The notes under the pieces are model-generated. The model did no database searches, was not told the origin of the DNA, and saw nothing but the letters and a program-made list of their open reading frames with translations. The position numbers and the translations under genes were made by a program. Of a DNA stretch of 64,000 nucleotides, positions 21,368 to 33,416 are shown piece after piece (the stretch's first letter is position 1; each line of letters starts with the position of its first letter). Origin of the DNA: Cohnella rhizosphaerae (GTDB lineage Bacteria; Bacillota; Bacilli; Paenibacillales; Paenibacillaceae). Location of the stretch: positions 62,001 through 126,000 of the forward strand of contig NZ_JAPDIA010000009.1 of NCBI RefSeq assembly GCF_029525575.1, read 5' to 3'.

Positions 21368-22286
21368 GTGAGACCGAACAAAACCAAAGCATTGCTTCGT
21401 TCCTATGCATCGAATAAGTATTTGATTGTGATGTTTATGCCGGGCTTTCTCTTGTTCCTGTTATTCCATTATGTGCCGATGTACGGCATATTGATCGCCT
21501 TCAAGGATTTTAAGATTACGGAGGGCATTCTGGGAAGCCCCTGGGCGGGCTTCAAGCACTTCCGATATCTGTTCACGGGCGAAGGCTTTACCGATGCGCT
21601 GAGAAACACGATCATCATCGCTTTGCTTAAATACCTCTTCGCGTTTCCGGCCCCCATCGTGCTCGCGCTGTTATTGAACGAGGTGAGACAGAGCTGGCTG
21701 CGCAGGAGCGTTCAGACGATTACGTACCTGCCGCATTTTTTCTCCTGGGTCATACTCGGCGGCATCCTGTTCACGTTCCTGGGACGGGACGGAGGCTTCA
21801 ATCGGATTTTGAGTTACTTCGGCGTTAAGCCCGTCAGCTGGCTGATCGAGCCCTCTTACTTCTATGGCCTTATCGTAGCGACGGACATATGGCAGAGCGT
21901 GGGCTGGGGCTCCATCGTATACTTCGCGGCGCTTGCGGGGGATCGATCCCACCTTGTACGAGGCCGCAATCGCGGACGGCGCCAACCGGCGGAGGAGAAT
22001 CTGGCACATCACGCTGCCTGCCCTCGCGCCTACGATTACCATTATGCTGCTGCTGTCGATCGGCCATTTCCTGTCCGTCGGATTCGATCAGGTGTACAAT
22101 CTGATGACCGCTACCACCTCGAAGGTCGGCGATATTCTCGATACGTACGTGCTGCGCAGACTGCTGTCGATGAATTATGAGCTTGGGGCGGCGGCGGGCG
22201 TGTTCAGCTCGACCTTCGGACTGCTGCTGGTCATTCTCTCCAACCGGTTGGTCAAGCTGCGAGACAAAGATCAGGGCATCTGGTAG
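21368..22286 (+). CDS. LplB-type ABC transporter permease (one +1 shift)
   Basis: 305 aa after correction; GTG start at 21368 behind GGGAG. The N-terminal signature is PGFLLFLLFHYVPMYGILIAFKDF, and the EAA loop YEAAIADGANRRRRIWHITL places it in the LplB/COG4209 group that imports larger plant-derived oligosaccharides. The G5 run at 21937-21941 has one extra G; with four, AALAGIDPTLYEAAIADG reads through. Forms a complex with the permease at 22301 and the binding protein at 23249. Confidence 0.9.
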
Positions 22287-22300
22287 AGGAGAGAGACGAT

Positions 22301-23177
22301 ATGCATCATCGTACCCGAAGCGAAAAGTTATTCGACGTCATGAATATGCTGGTTTTGCTCATTCTTGCTTTTTTTGACGCTGTATCCTTTCCTGTACACG
22401 CTGACGATGTCGCTCAGCACGCCGATCGACGCGAAGCTGCCCGGTCTGCATATCCTTCCGATGCGCCCCACCCTGGAGTCGTACGGGAAGGTGTTCACTC
22501 AAAGCGGCATCGCGCAGGCTTTCCTGAATACGGCGCTGCGAACGGTCGGCGGCGTGGCGCTGGTGCTGTTGTTCACGGCTTCGTCGGCGTATCCGCTGTC
22601 GCGCCTTCATTTTCCCCACCGCGGCTTCCTTATGAAACTGTATGTATTCAGCATGCTGTTCAGCGGCGGGCTGATCCCGATGTATTTGCTGATCCGCAAT
22701 CTGGGACTGCTCAACAGCATGTGGGCGCTTATGCTCCCAGGGGCCGTCAGCGCTTTTAACCTGATTATCATGCGCAACTTTTTCCAGTCGATCCCGGAGG
22801 AGATCATCGATTCTTCCAAAATAGACGGAGCGGGAGAGCTGCGTACGTTCGCTTCGATCGTGCTGCCGCTGTCGCTGCCGGTGCTCGCGGTGGTGGCGCT
22901 ATGGGCGGGCGTCGGTCACTGGAACGCCTGGTTCGATGCCATGATCTATATTCAGGATTTGGATAAGCAGGTGCTCCAACTATTCGTCCGAAGAACGGTT
23001 ATCGAGGAAAGCGACGCGCTGGCCACGCAGGCGGAGCTGATGCACGCGGAGTCTTACTCGAAGGAAACGCTGAAGGCCGCCACCGTCATGATCGCGACGC
23101 TGCCGATTTTATGTATCTATCCGTTCATCCAGCGATTCTTCGTCAAAGGAATTATGCTGGGCTCCGTCAAAGGCTGA
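22301..23177 (+). CDS. YtcP-type ABC transporter permease (one +1 shift)
   Basis: 291 aa after correction; ATG 22301 follows GAGGAGAGAG. The T7 run at 22369-22375 is one base too long: with six Ts it reads LVLLILAFLTLYPFLYTLTM. The EAA loop is EEIIDSSKIDGAGELRTFAS and the end is RFFVKGIMLGSVKG, both as in COG0395/YtcP. It follows the LplB-type gene by 14 nt. Confidence 0.9.
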
Positions 23178-23248
23178 CAGGCGCATTCGCTTGCCATAGA
23201 CGGCTAGAGTACGGCAGTTCTTTAAACTTCTCGAATGGGGGACCCACA

Positions 23249-24832
23249 ATGGTACGGAGACGGGGAAACAAAAGCAAGGCGCTGCAAGCGCTGACATTGA
23301 CGATGGCTGCGGCTCTCGCGGCGTCAGGCTGCTCCGGCAATACGGAAAAGGAGGCGAACTCCTCGCCATCCGCAGCGGTTAGCGCAAGTCCGACGCAGAA
23401 GGCGGCGGGAACCGAGCCGGTCGAGTTGACCTGGATGGTCAACGACGTGATGCTGCCGGATTCGTTCGGAGAAAAGTTCGTGGAGGAAAAGTTTAACGTC
23501 AAGCTCAATATCGTCTCGATTCCGCGGGCGGATTACGCCCAGCGCCAGCAGATCATGATGACGACGGGGGGAAGTCCCGGATGTCATGCTGGTCATGGAT
23601 CCGAACGAAATGAAGAAGTACGCGGAGCAAGGTCTTCTCGCCGAGGTGCCGATGGAGACGATCGAGCAATATGCGCCGCGTACGAAGGCGGAGATCGACA
23701 AGAACGCTTCCCAGGGATGGTTTTATACGAATCACAAAGGCGTCAACTACGGCGTGCCGACGTTGTTCGGCGGCAAGACGACGACGCCGGGATTGTGGCG
23801 CGTCGATCTGCTGGAAAAGGCGGGCATCCAAAAAATACCGGAAACGATCGACGAGATGACGACGGCGTTCGAGGCGCTGAAAAAAAATCGGCGTATACGG
23901 CATGAGCACCAACGGCAACTCCGATTATGCGGCCTTCCAAAAAATATTCGGCGCGTTCGGCGTCATGCCGATCCAGTGGATGGCGAAGGACGGCCAGGTG
24001 ACGAACGGCGCCGTCATGCCGGAGGCCAAGGAAGCGTTGACGCTGCTGGCGGATTGGTACGGCAAAGGGTATATCGATCCCGAGTTCGTGACCGGAAAAA
24101 ATCTGGGCGAGAAGCATCTGGACGGCGTCTACGCCTACAACGACACGGCCAGCATCTACTCGACGGACGAGAGCAGCTCCAACTCCACGATCTCGGCGCT
24201 GAAGGCGGTCAATCCGGCGGGCAAGGTCGAATTCGGCACGCTGCCGAAGGGACCGAGGGGCGAGAGCGGCGGATGGTCCTGGGGGACGGCTGCCAACGGA
24301 ATATCGTTCGGCGCGCAGCTCAAGGATCAGCCGGAGAAGATGCAGCTCGCGCTCGAGATCATCGATGCGGTCATCAACGACGAAGAGACGTTCGTCCCGC
24401 TCGCTTATGGCACGCAAGGCAAGCATTGGGACTTCAAGAACGGCACGGACCTGAAGGAAGGCGTCAAATATTTGCCGCCTTACGACGACGCGGTCAAGCT
24501 GAAGGAGGAAGGCATCAAGGCGGGCGAGACGTACTTCGGCGGACGTCCCGGCTTCGATATCTTCTATAAATATTACGGCGACCAGCTGGTGGCGATCAAC
24601 GAGAAGTACGCGTCGAACCCTGTCGCCGATATTTTCGGCAAGCCGGACATCCTGCCTTCGTCCGGTCAATATTGGGGCGATCTGAAAAAGCTGAAGATCG
24701 AAACGTATGCCGCGATCGTTCGCGGGGGATCAGCCGGTCGGCTATTTCGACAGCTTCGTGAAGCAGTGGAACGACATGGGCGGCGAGCAACTGCGCAAGG
24801 AAGCGCAGGAGCTGTACGACTCGCTGCAATAG
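23249..24832 (+). CDS. LplA-type substrate-binding lipoprotein (three +1 shifts)
   Basis: 526 aa after correction, the usual length for the large LplA-like binding proteins. ATG 23249 follows GGGGGA. The signal ends with lipobox ASGC, followed by a Ser/Ala/Lys linker. Extra bases lie in G6 23566-23571, A8 23880-23887 and G5 24724-24728; removal gives TTGEVPDVMLVMDPNEM, EALKKIGVYGMST and VRGDQPVGYFDSFVKQW. It should present a complex oligosaccharide to the 21368/22301 permeases. The operon seems to continue into the large gene at 24869. Confidence 0.89.
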
Positions 24833-24868
24833 CGCCGCTGCGTCACGATAGGCAATGGAGGTACGGCC

Positions 24869-27800
24869 ATGGGCACAATCGTATATGAACTGAAGGAGCA
24901 TTTGAACCACCACAAGTACGAATGGCCGCTGTCGCTGGTCAGGTACCCGATCCGGCTGAAGGCCGGCGAAGCGCATCCGGACAGCCTGAGCCTGCGTGAC
25001 GAAGCGGGCCGACGGGTGCCGGTGCAGCTCGCCCAAGCCGAGCTGCGCGACGGCTATGTCGTCTCCGGGCAGATCGCTTTTCTGACCGATCTGCCCGGAG
25101 GGGGGGACGCGGCGCTACGAGCTGCAATACGGACCGGCCCCGGTCCCGCCGCCGGCGCAAGGCAGCGAGACGCAAGCGGGGGGAGCGCGGGCTTCGCGGC
25201 ATAGAAGTGAGGCAAGAAGGCAGCCGGCTTCGCTATGGCAACGGGCTGCTCGAGGTGACCGTGCCGGGCGCCGGCTATTCGCCGGAGGAGGCCGGGCTGC
25301 CGGAGGCCGGGCCGCAGGAGACGTTCGGCCTGCATCTGGCGTCGGGCGGCGAGCTGGCCGCGGCATATCTGGCAGGCGGGAAGCGGCCTTGCGCGGTGCT
25401 AAGCGAATGCGTCGCCTCAGGTCCCGTGCTGCATGAGCAGCGGATCACTTTTGAATGGGAGAGCGGCGGGCGTTATTCCATACTGATCCGTCTAGCCGCA
25501 GAGATGCCTTTCGTAGAGCTGGAGGAGGAGATGGAGGCGGCGGCCGGCGCCCGGCTGGACATCGCGTGGAAGGGACTGCGGCCGACCCGCCGCTACACCC
25601 GGAACCGGGGCGAGGAGCCGATCGACGCTTATCTCGGCGAGCGGGGGAGAGCTGCCGTTTCTCCTGTTGCCCTACGACAACTTTGTCTCCTGGAACCGGG
25701 GGCGGTCCGCCGCGTTTGTCGACGAAGGCAGGGGCCTGACGGCCGGTCTGTTCCTGGGCGATCCGATGAAATGGGACGACGGGGAATATGCGTTGTGGAG
25801 ATCCTCGGATACGCTGGCGGTCTCCTTCCGGTACGGGAGCGATTCCGGTACGGAGGAAGATAAGCTGAGCTGGTCCTATCCGCTCGCATCCGGCGTGCGG
25901 GCGACCAAGATCGCGGTGTACGACGCGGATCGCAAGCGCGCGGCCGAGGCGACGGCGGCATTCGGCGATCCGAAGGCCGACAGAGGGCTGCCGCCGATCG
26001 AGGTGCTCGCGCTATGGCACAGCTTCCTGGCGCTCGACAAGGTGAAGGACTGGGTGCTGGACTGGGAGGAGCCGCAGGAGCGCTATCCGCGGCTGTTCGA
26101 CCCGGCGCTGTTGCCCAAAAAGGCGCATCTGTGGTACTTCGATCTGTATCGGCCGCCGACGCCGGAGGATATGGAGGAGATCGTCGGCAAGCTGTCCTTC
26201 AACTTCAATCAGATCGAGGGCACCTCTCCGGTAACGAGCAGGGAGTTCGCTTATTGGACGCCGGTGTTCGACCTGGCGGCCAGGGATATGACGCCGGAGC
26301 AATTCCGGCGCTGCAAGGCTGCGAGCGCCTTCATGGCCTATGTGCGCGAGGATGAATATGTAGCCCCGATTCATACGATGCTGGGGGGGCCATCCCAACT
26401 TCCTTGCCGATTACAAGATGGTGCCGGGATACATGGCAGCCCCGTTCCCCCATCACCCGCATGCCGTTCGGTGGATGGCTCATTTCGAAAAAGCGATGGC
26501 GCTGAACTTGAAATACCACACGCGGCCCGACGTAGCCGCGTGGAACGCGGATGGCGGCCGCTGGACTGAAAATCTGGGCTGCTACGTATGGGCCGCGCTG
26601 GTACCGATGGTGCGCGCCGCCTGGTGCCTGCGAAAAACGTACGGCGAAAACACGCTGCTGTATCCCAATCTGGCAAAGCTCGCGAACTGGCTGCTGAACA
26701 GTCTGAGCGCGCCTCTGCCGGGCGGCCGGTCCTACCCGCCGCAAGGGGCGCATGCCGGCGTCCACGAGGATCCGCAGTTCCCGCCCTATGCGCTTCGCGT
26801 CCTGGGGGGAGCTGATGATGGATTACGATCCGCTGCTGGCGGAGCGGCTGCTGGCGGTATGCCCGGCGGATGCGTCCGGCTTCGGGAGCATGCAGCACGA
26901 CGATGTGTGGAGGCTGATGCTGGAGGGAGAGACGGCATCCAACGCCGGCACGCCGCCGCGGCTGAGATCGGCGAAGTTCACCGGCTACGGCATCGTGCTT
27001 CGGAGCGCCGCGGGGACGTCCGGCGAGATGTCGGTGCATATGCAGCAGATCGACGAGGGCCCCAACTATCGCTGGGGAAGATCGGGCGACGGCGGAAATG
27101 GCGTCATCTATTATTATGCGAACGGCAAGCGGTACAGCTATAACCGTCCCGAGGACGTCGGCGACGACAATATGGGAACGGGCGAAGGCAGCTCGACGTT
27201 CGCCGTGCTCGACGGGCACGAATACAAGAGCATCGGCCGCCGGGAGCTGACGGGGCCGCTTCACGATTTCGGCTTCGCGCAGTTCGCCGAGCTGAACGCG
27301 GGGCCGGACGCGCAGCCGCACTATCGCTCCCGCAGCGTCCTCATGTCCGGCAACGACTATATTGCCATCTACGACGAGGTGGCCGATATGCGGGTGCGGG
27401 GGGCGCTTCTCCTGGTTCGCGCATCGCGACGATCCGTTTCCGGCCATCTATCAGTTGAAGCCGGGCGTCGCGCCGTCGCCTGTGTCATTGGCCGGGCCGA
27501 TCGACGGGCCGCAGCTCCCCTCCGGGCGGCTATCGGATCAGCCGGCAGTCGAACGGCTACCCCGACGGCTCGGTCGGACGCTACTACGACGGCTTCGGCG
27601 ATTTTCTGACGATCGTTACGCACCGCGGAGAGTGGCAGCCTCAAATAACGGGCGTACAGGCGACGTCATACGGCGCCGTCGTCTCGATGGCCGGCCGAGT
27701 GGATCATCTCTTCCGCAGCGCCGTCCGGATTCGCCATAGCGGCGAAGATCTCGCCTTCGACGGTTATGCGGGCATCGTCCGCCGATATGGCCCGGATCAT

Positions 27801-28893
27801 GCGGAGGCGGCCCTGTTCCGCGGCCGGTATATCGCGGCGGCGGGCATCGCGGCGACGATCGGGCTTGAAGCGTCGACGGAAGCGCCGGCGAATTCGTCGG
27901 CTCATGGCGCTGCCGTGGGAGAGGCGCCTGCAACGGAGCAGTCGGCGGATCGCGTCGCCGCGGGCGTCGAGGCAGCCTTCGCCTTTGCGACGGTCGGCGG
28001 CTTGCTCGGCGGTCAAGCCGCTTCGGCGGCACCGCTGGCCGTCCGGCTGGAGCTGCCGTCCTCCCGCGCGACGGCGCGGCACAAGCTCTATGTGGACGGC
28101 AAGGTATACGAATCGAAGACGATGGCCGGCGGCGAGCGCGGCAGGACCGTGCTGACGTTTGCGCTGCCGGCAGGCCGAAGCGACTGGCAATGGACGGATG
28201 GCGATGCCGTGCCGGGGAATCCGGGACCGCTGCATGTCTCGCTCGCATCCCCGCAGGCGGCGGACATCGAATGGGGCGCTGCGGCGGGCGCGGACGGGTA
28301 TGAGCTGGCCGTCAGCAAGGACGGCTGCCGCTCCTGGCAATTGGCGGAGGGTCCTATCCTTGGACCCCGGTATCGGCTGGAGGCGCTGGTTGCGGGGACG
28401 AAGCTTCATGTCAAGGTTCGCGCATGCCGGGGGCAGGCGGCGGGAGCATGGGCCGAGCCGTACCCGATCTATCCGTCGGAGCGGCCGCCTGCCGCGCCGC
28501 AGGGATTGCGGCTCAGCCGCAAGAACGGAGCGGTCGAAGCGTCCTGGGGGGATGGTGCTGGGCGCGCTGCAGTACCGGCTTTATCGGCGGAGGCCGGGAG
28601 AGAGCGACAGCCAACTGCTTTACGAGGGGCGGGAGCGCCGTTTTCTGGACGAAGGCTTTTTGCAGGATGGGACGGAGGGCGACTGCGCGTACAGCGTGGC
28701 GGCGGTGAACGGCATCGGGGAAGGCCCTCGCTCGCGGGAGCGGGATACGGCCGCGGGCGGGCTGATCGATTGGGATCCGAAGCCGGGCGAGACGTTCCGG
28801 CGCTATATCCGCAGCCACGAATACGGCCACAACGGCTTTCATTTTTGGGACAACGAGCGGAAGGGCAGCTTGCCGCCCTACCCGCAGTCTTGA
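24869..28893 (+). CDS. Very large unassigned cytoplasmic protein of the locus (eight +1 shifts)
   Basis: 1338 aa after correction; ATG 24869 follows GGAGG. I do not recognise the family. The N-terminal third is beta-rich; the middle third (from about residue 390) is helical with many aromatic residues (VLALWHSFLALDKVKDWVLD, NLGCYVWAALVPMVRAAW); a further beta-rich part has YNRPEDVGDDNMGTGEGSS; an FN3-like repeat lies near the C-terminus. The helical-then-beta layout recalls heparinase II/III-type lyases, and the GH105 gene next door acts on lyase products, so a polysaccharide lyase is my best guess. Eight runs carry an extra base (25100-25106, 25178-25183, 25643-25647, 26383-26389, 26804-26809, 27398-27403, 27516-27526, 28546-28551). 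No signal peptide. Confidence 0.72.
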
Positions 28894-28917
28894 TTCAACG
28901 CGGAGAGGGCGATACGG

Positions 28918-29923
28918 ATGTCAAGAACGATTGAGGATCTAAGACGCGACGCCGTGGATGCGACGCTTAGGATGCCGCTTCGCGAATGGAACTGGAGCGA
29001 AGGCGTAGCGCTGTACGGTTTGGCATCGCTATGGGAGCGGACCGGCTCGCCGGACATTCTTTCTTATCTCGAACGGTGGTACGGCGAGCGTCTGAGCGGA
29101 GGGGGAGATCGCGGAGACGGTCAACGCCACGGCGCCTTGGGCCGGCTTGATGAAGCTGGCGGGCAAGCTGCAGTCGCTCGATTACGCGGACCGGCTCGCA
29201 GGCCGCGTCGAGCACCTGCTGCACCGCTCGCTCAGACTGGCGAACGGCGCTTACGAGCATACGCTGACCGAGACCAAGTTCGAGAAGCAGATGTGGGTCG
29301 ATACGCTGTTCATGGCCGGATTGTTCCTGACGGAAGCGGGCCTTCGCCTCGGCCATGAGGAGGCCGTCCGGGAAGGGCTGCAGCAGTTCCATGTCCATGT
29401 CGAGCGATTGCAGCAGCCGAACGGCTTGTTCTACCATGGCTGGGACGAGAGCAAGGGACGCGTCATCGGCTGCCAGTGGGCGCGCGGCAATGCCTGGGCG
29501 GCCGTCGTGGCGGTGGAGCTGCTGCGCATCTTGCCGGAAGGGTACGCGGAGGATCGGAAGGCTATCCAAGAGGCGCTGCACAGGCAGCTGAAGGGACTGC
29601 AGGCCTACCAGGACCTGTCGGGCTTGTGGACGACCGTCGTGACGGAGCCCGGCACGTATACGGAGAGCTCGGCGGCGGCCGGCATCGCCTATGCCGTGCT
29701 GCGCGGCATTCGCGAGGGAGCGGTCGATCCCGCCTTCGCGGATATGGCTCGCATGGCGTATCGGGCCGTCTGCGCGCTGGTCGATCATGACGGCGTGCTG
29801 CGCGGCGTATCGAGCGGCACGGGCGTGCAGAGCCATCCCGGCGAATATCATGTCATTGCGCGCGGGCGCCAGGAGGGCTACGGCCAAGGCTTGCTGCTCA
29901 TGATGCTCTCCGAGGAGCTGTAA
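28918..29923 (+). CDS. GH105 unsaturated rhamnogalacturonyl hydrolase-like (YteR/YesR type; one +1 shift)
   Basis: 334 aa after correction; ATG 28918 behind GGAGAGGG. An (alpha/alpha)6 barrel family: catalytic Asp in KQMWVDTLFMAG, QWARGNAWAAV and TESSAAAGIAYA are standard GH105 motifs. The enzyme hydrates the 4,5-unsaturated galacturonyl end left by rhamnogalacturonan lyases, releasing the terminal sugar. The G5 run at 29101-29105 should be G4 (ERLSGGEIAETVNATAPW). It is cytoplasmic, between the large unassigned gene and the FAD oxidoreductase, which suggests an operon 21368-31312. Confidence 0.9.
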
Positions 29924-29961
29924 ACGATGGAACGACAGGATGACGGACGGAGGAATCGCGC

Positions 29962-31312
29962 ATGACAAGATCGATGGAAGCGGACGTCGTCGTATGCGGA
30001 GGCGGACCGGCCGGCTTGGCCGCCGCGATTGCAGCCGGCAGGACCGGCGCCAGAACCGTCTTGGTCGAGCGGTACGGCTTTGTCGGAGGCATGTCGACGG
30101 CCGCGTACGTTTATCCATGGATGACTTTTCATACGTTGCAAGGCAAACAGGTCGTCAAAGGCATCGCGCAGGAGATCGTCGATAGGCTAAGTGCGTTAAA
30201 AGGGTCGCCGGGCCATCTGCGGGACACGGTCGGGTTTACGCATACGATTACGCCCTACCACCCGGAAATTTTCAAAGTGTTGGCCGTCGATATGCTGGCG
30301 GAAGCCGGCGTGAAGCTGCTGCTGCACAGCTTTGCGGACGACGTGCGAACCGGGGCGGACGGCCGGTCGATCGACGCTGTGCGGCTTGCGACCAAGTCCG
30401 GGAGGATCGATATAGCGGGGGCCCAGTTTGTCGATGCGACGGGCGACGCCGATCTGGCCTTCCTGTCCGGGGCGCCCTGCCTGCAGGGGGAGAGACGGGG
30501 ACGGTCTGACGCAGCCGATGACGATGAAGTTCCGGATGCGCGGGGTCGATCTGGCGCGGGTCAAGCAGTATATGCTGGAGCATCCCGATGAATTTTACCG
30601 AAAAACGCCGTTCGGCGAGCTTGCTGCGCTGCCGCTCTCCGGCGTACTGGGCTTCTACAAGCATTGGCAGGAGGCGGACCTGCCGATTAACCGCGACCAG
30701 GTGCTGTTTTTCACCGGTCCGGCGGAGGACGAGGTGCTGGTGAATACGACCCGCGTGCAAGGGTTAAACGGATTGGACGTCGAGGACCTGACCCAAGCGG
30801 AGGCGCTGGGACGCAAGCAGGTGCTGATGGTAGCCGAGTTCATGCAGCGCAGGCTGCCGGGCTTCGAGCGCGCATCCATATCCGGTGTCGGCGCGCAAAT
30901 CGGCGTGCGGGAGACGCGCCGGATCGACGGCTTGTATACGCTGCAGGCGGAGGATGTCGTACAGGGTCGCCGATTTTCGGACGTAATCGCCCGCAGCGGC
31001 TATCCGATCGACATCCACGACCCGTCGGGCAAAGGAGTGACCGCCGCTTGGGTGCAAGGCGACGGCGCCTACGACATTCCGTTCCGGTGCCTGCTGCCCA
31101 AGCGGATCGACAATCTGGTGGTGGGCGGCCGCTGCATTTCCACGTCGCATGAAGCGCTTGCGACAACGCGGCTGACGCCGAGCTGCATGGCGACCGGCCA
31201 GGCGGCGGGGACGGCGGCAGGGTTGGCTGCCATGCTCGGACGGACGCCTGCCGCGCTGGATATCGGCGTGCTGCAAAGCGCGTTGTTATCTGCCAGCGTT
31301 GTATTATCGTAA
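29962..31312 (+). CDS. FAD-dependent oxidoreductase (FAD_oxidored, PF12831 type; one +1 shift)
   Basis: 449 aa after correction. The N-terminal dinucleotide-binding motif VVVCGGGPAGLAAAIAAGR and the C-terminal FAD motif NLVVGGRCISTSHEA define the family often found in plant-sugar loci. Its reaction is usually undefined; oxidation of a released sugar or aglycone is possible. The G5 run at 30486-30490 should be G4 (PCLQGRDGDGLTQPM). It ends the GH105 operon before a strong terminator. Confidence 0.87.
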
Positions 31313-31337
31313 CGCTATCTTTAGGAACCAAGCTGCC

Positions 31338-31376
31338 CCCTTATTCCGCCCAATCGCCGGAATAAGGGTTTTTTTT
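31338..31376 (+). terminator. Strong rho-independent terminator
   Basis: CCCTTATTCCG (31338-31348) pairs with CGGAATAAGGG (31358-31368), followed by eight Ts. It closes the 21.4-31.3 kb operon. Confidence 0.92.
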
Positions 31377-31548
31377 CGCGCAGACGTTCATATGGCTGTC
31401 GTGAACGGATAGGGAAGGCGCGATCCGGCACGCCAACTACGCTAAGATCGTCAGGAAAAGTTTATGATCGACTCGTCGCTTCAAAAGGCATCGATGAGAT
31501 ACGCTAGTATTGAAAATATTGCCATATTAACCACTCGAGGAGGTAATT

Positions 31549-33363
31549 ATGAAAAAGGCGAAGCTCGGCAAACTGCTGCTGTCCGGAACGATGCTGACAT
31601 CGGTTCTATTCGGCTTCACGTCGGCCTCGTCGGCCGCGGATCCCGTCGTCATGTCGGGCAACCCGATCATTACGAGCATCTTCACGGCGGATCCTTCCGC
31701 CCATGTGTGGAGCGACGGCCGAATCTACCTGTATCCGTCGCACGATATTTTCCCGTCCCGGGGCAGCGATCTGATGGACAAGTATCACGTCTACTCGTCG
31801 GACAACATGGTCGACTGGGTGGACGAGGGAGAGATTCTGAGCGCGGACGACGTGCCGTGGGGACGGCCGGAGGGCGGCTTCATGTGGGCGCCGGACGCGG
31901 CGTACAAGAACGGGACGTACTACTTCTACTTCCCGCACCCGAGCGGCACGAATTGGAACGACTCATGGAAGATCGGCGTCGCGACGAGCAGCCAGCCCGA
32001 TTCCGGCTTCACCGTGCAAGGCTATATACCCGGGCTGCCCGGCAGCAACATGATCGATCCGAACGTGTTCCGCGACGACGACGGCACCTATTACTTGTAT
32101 GCCGGCGGCGGCGGGGTCAGCTACGGGGCGAAGCTAGGGTCGGACATGATGTCGATCGACGGTCCGGTCTCGCAGTTCACCGAGCTTCAGGATTATCACG
32201 AGGCGCCGTGGGTATTCAAAAAGGACGGCCTGTACTACATGACTTACGCCGACGGCAATCCGGGCGCGAACCGTATGCGCTACGCGACGAGCGCAAATCC
32301 GCTCGGCCCGTGGACGAACCGCGGCATTTTGCTGGATCCGGTCCCGGGAAGCGAGACGACGCACGGCTCGGTCGTGGCGTACAAGGGCAATTGGTACTTG
32401 TTCTATCATACCGCCAAAGTCTCGAACAACGGCACGCTTCGAAGCACGAGCGTGGACCGGCTGTACTTCAACGCCGACGGCACGATCCAGAAGGTCGTGC
32501 AGACGGAGGATGGCGTGCCGGCGGTCGGACCGCGTTCGACGGCGACGGAGGTCAAATCCTACGATATCGTCAACGCGAACTATAGCGAATACACCCAGAA
32601 GACGGACTACGCGATGACCGCGGGCAACGTGACCTTCGGTGGCGGAGCGACGCGGCCCGGCAGCACGATCGAGAATTTGCATCTGTCGGGGTCTTATATT
32701 CAACTTGGCGGCATTAACGGAGGCGCGAGCGGAGGCAAGGCGCTGTTGACGGTGACGTATGCGTCGGCCGACGGCGGACCGGCCTTCAAAGTCGACGCAA
32801 GCGGAGATCCGTACGGCGACGGCTACTATCTCGGCATGGCCAATACGGGCGGCTGGGGCAATTATACCGGGGTCGCGAAGCGGCTTATCGACCTCAATCC
32901 CGGCGCGAACAACGTGGTGAAGCTGACAGGGGGCATGGGCGGGGTTAACGTATCCCAAGTCAGCATATCGTTAAAATCGTCGGTTCCGCAGACGACGACG
33001 GAGTACCCGGTGACCGGCAGTAACGTGACTGTCGGGGGCGGGGCGACGAAGAGCAGCTCCAGCATCGAGAACATGCACATTTCGGGTGCGTACTTCGAGG
33101 TGTCCGGGGTGAACGGCGGCACGGGGGGCAATGCGCAAGTGACCGTCGTCTACGGCTCCGCCGACGCCCAGTCGACGTTCGGCATGACGATCGGCGGCAA
33201 CGCGTATTCGTTGACTTTGCCGGGAACCGGCGGCTGGAGCACTTACACAGGCAGCGTAAGCAAGCAAGTCGTACTCGCCGCCGGGACGAACAACGTCATC
33301 CGGTTCAACGGCGGCGCGGGCGGAGCGAACGTGACGAAAGTGATCGTGACGATGAATCCGTAA
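31549..33363 (+). CDS. Secreted GH43 glycosidase with two C-terminal CBM6-like modules
   Basis: Intact, 604 aa; ATG 31549 follows GGAGG by 8 nt. Signal peptide MKKAKLGKLLLSGTMLTSVL ends near SSA-AD. Catalytic triad of the GH43 propeller: Asp in FTADPSAHVWSDGR, Asp in NMIDPNVFRDDDGTYYL, Glu in YHEAPWVFKKDGLYY. Two repeated modules of about 120 residues follow (FGGGATRPGSTIENLHLSG and VGGGATKSSSSIENMHISG begin them), each ending in a conserved Gly/Asn-rich strand. Likely an extracellular arabinofuranosidase, xylosidase or galactosidase trimming side chains. It stands alone between terminators at 31338 and 33390. Confidence 0.91.
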   Translation: MKKAKLGKLLLSGTMLTSVLFGFTSASSAADPVVMSGNPIITSIFTADPSAHVWSDGRIYLYPSHDIFPSRGSDLMDKYHVYSSDNMVDWVDEGEILSADDVPWGRPEGGFMWAPDAAYKNGTYYFYFPHPSGTNWNDSWKIGVATSSQPDSGFTVQGYIPGLPGSNMIDPNVFRDDDGTYYLYAGGGGVSYGAKLGSDMMSIDGPVSQFTELQDYHEAPWVFKKDGLYYMTYADGNPGANRMRYATSANPLGPWTNRGILLDPVPGSETTHGSVVAYKGNWYLFYHTAKVSNNGTLRSTSVDRLYFNADGTIQKVVQTEDGVPAVGPRSTATEVKSYDIVNANYSEYTQKTDYAMTAGNVTFGGGATRPGSTIENLHLSGSYIQLGGINGGASGGKALLTVTYASADGGPAFKVDASGDPYGDGYYLGMANTGGWGNYTGVAKRLIDLNPGANNVVKLTGGMGGVNVSQVSISLKSSVPQTTTEYPVTGSNVTVGGGATKSSSSIENMHISGAYFEVSGVNGGTGGNAQVTVVYGSADAQSTFGMTIGGNAYSLTLPGTGGWSTYTGSVSKQVVLAAGTNNVIRFNGGAGGANVTKVIVTMNP

Positions 33364-33389
33364 ACGCTCTATACAAGCAACGATCGCAA

Positions 33390-33416
33390 AATCCCTTGCC
33401 GAGCAAGGGATTTTTT
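33390..33416 (+). terminator. Rho-independent terminator after the secreted GH43
   Basis: AATCCCTTGC (33390-33399), loop CGA, GCAAGGGATT (33403-33412), then Ts to 33416. Confidence 0.9.

Noticed and set aside
28800..28830. HEYGH near the C-terminus of the large unassigned protein, resembling a zinc-protease HExxH
   Set aside because: It lies about 25 residues from the end, without room or downstream ligand for a metalloprotease fold.
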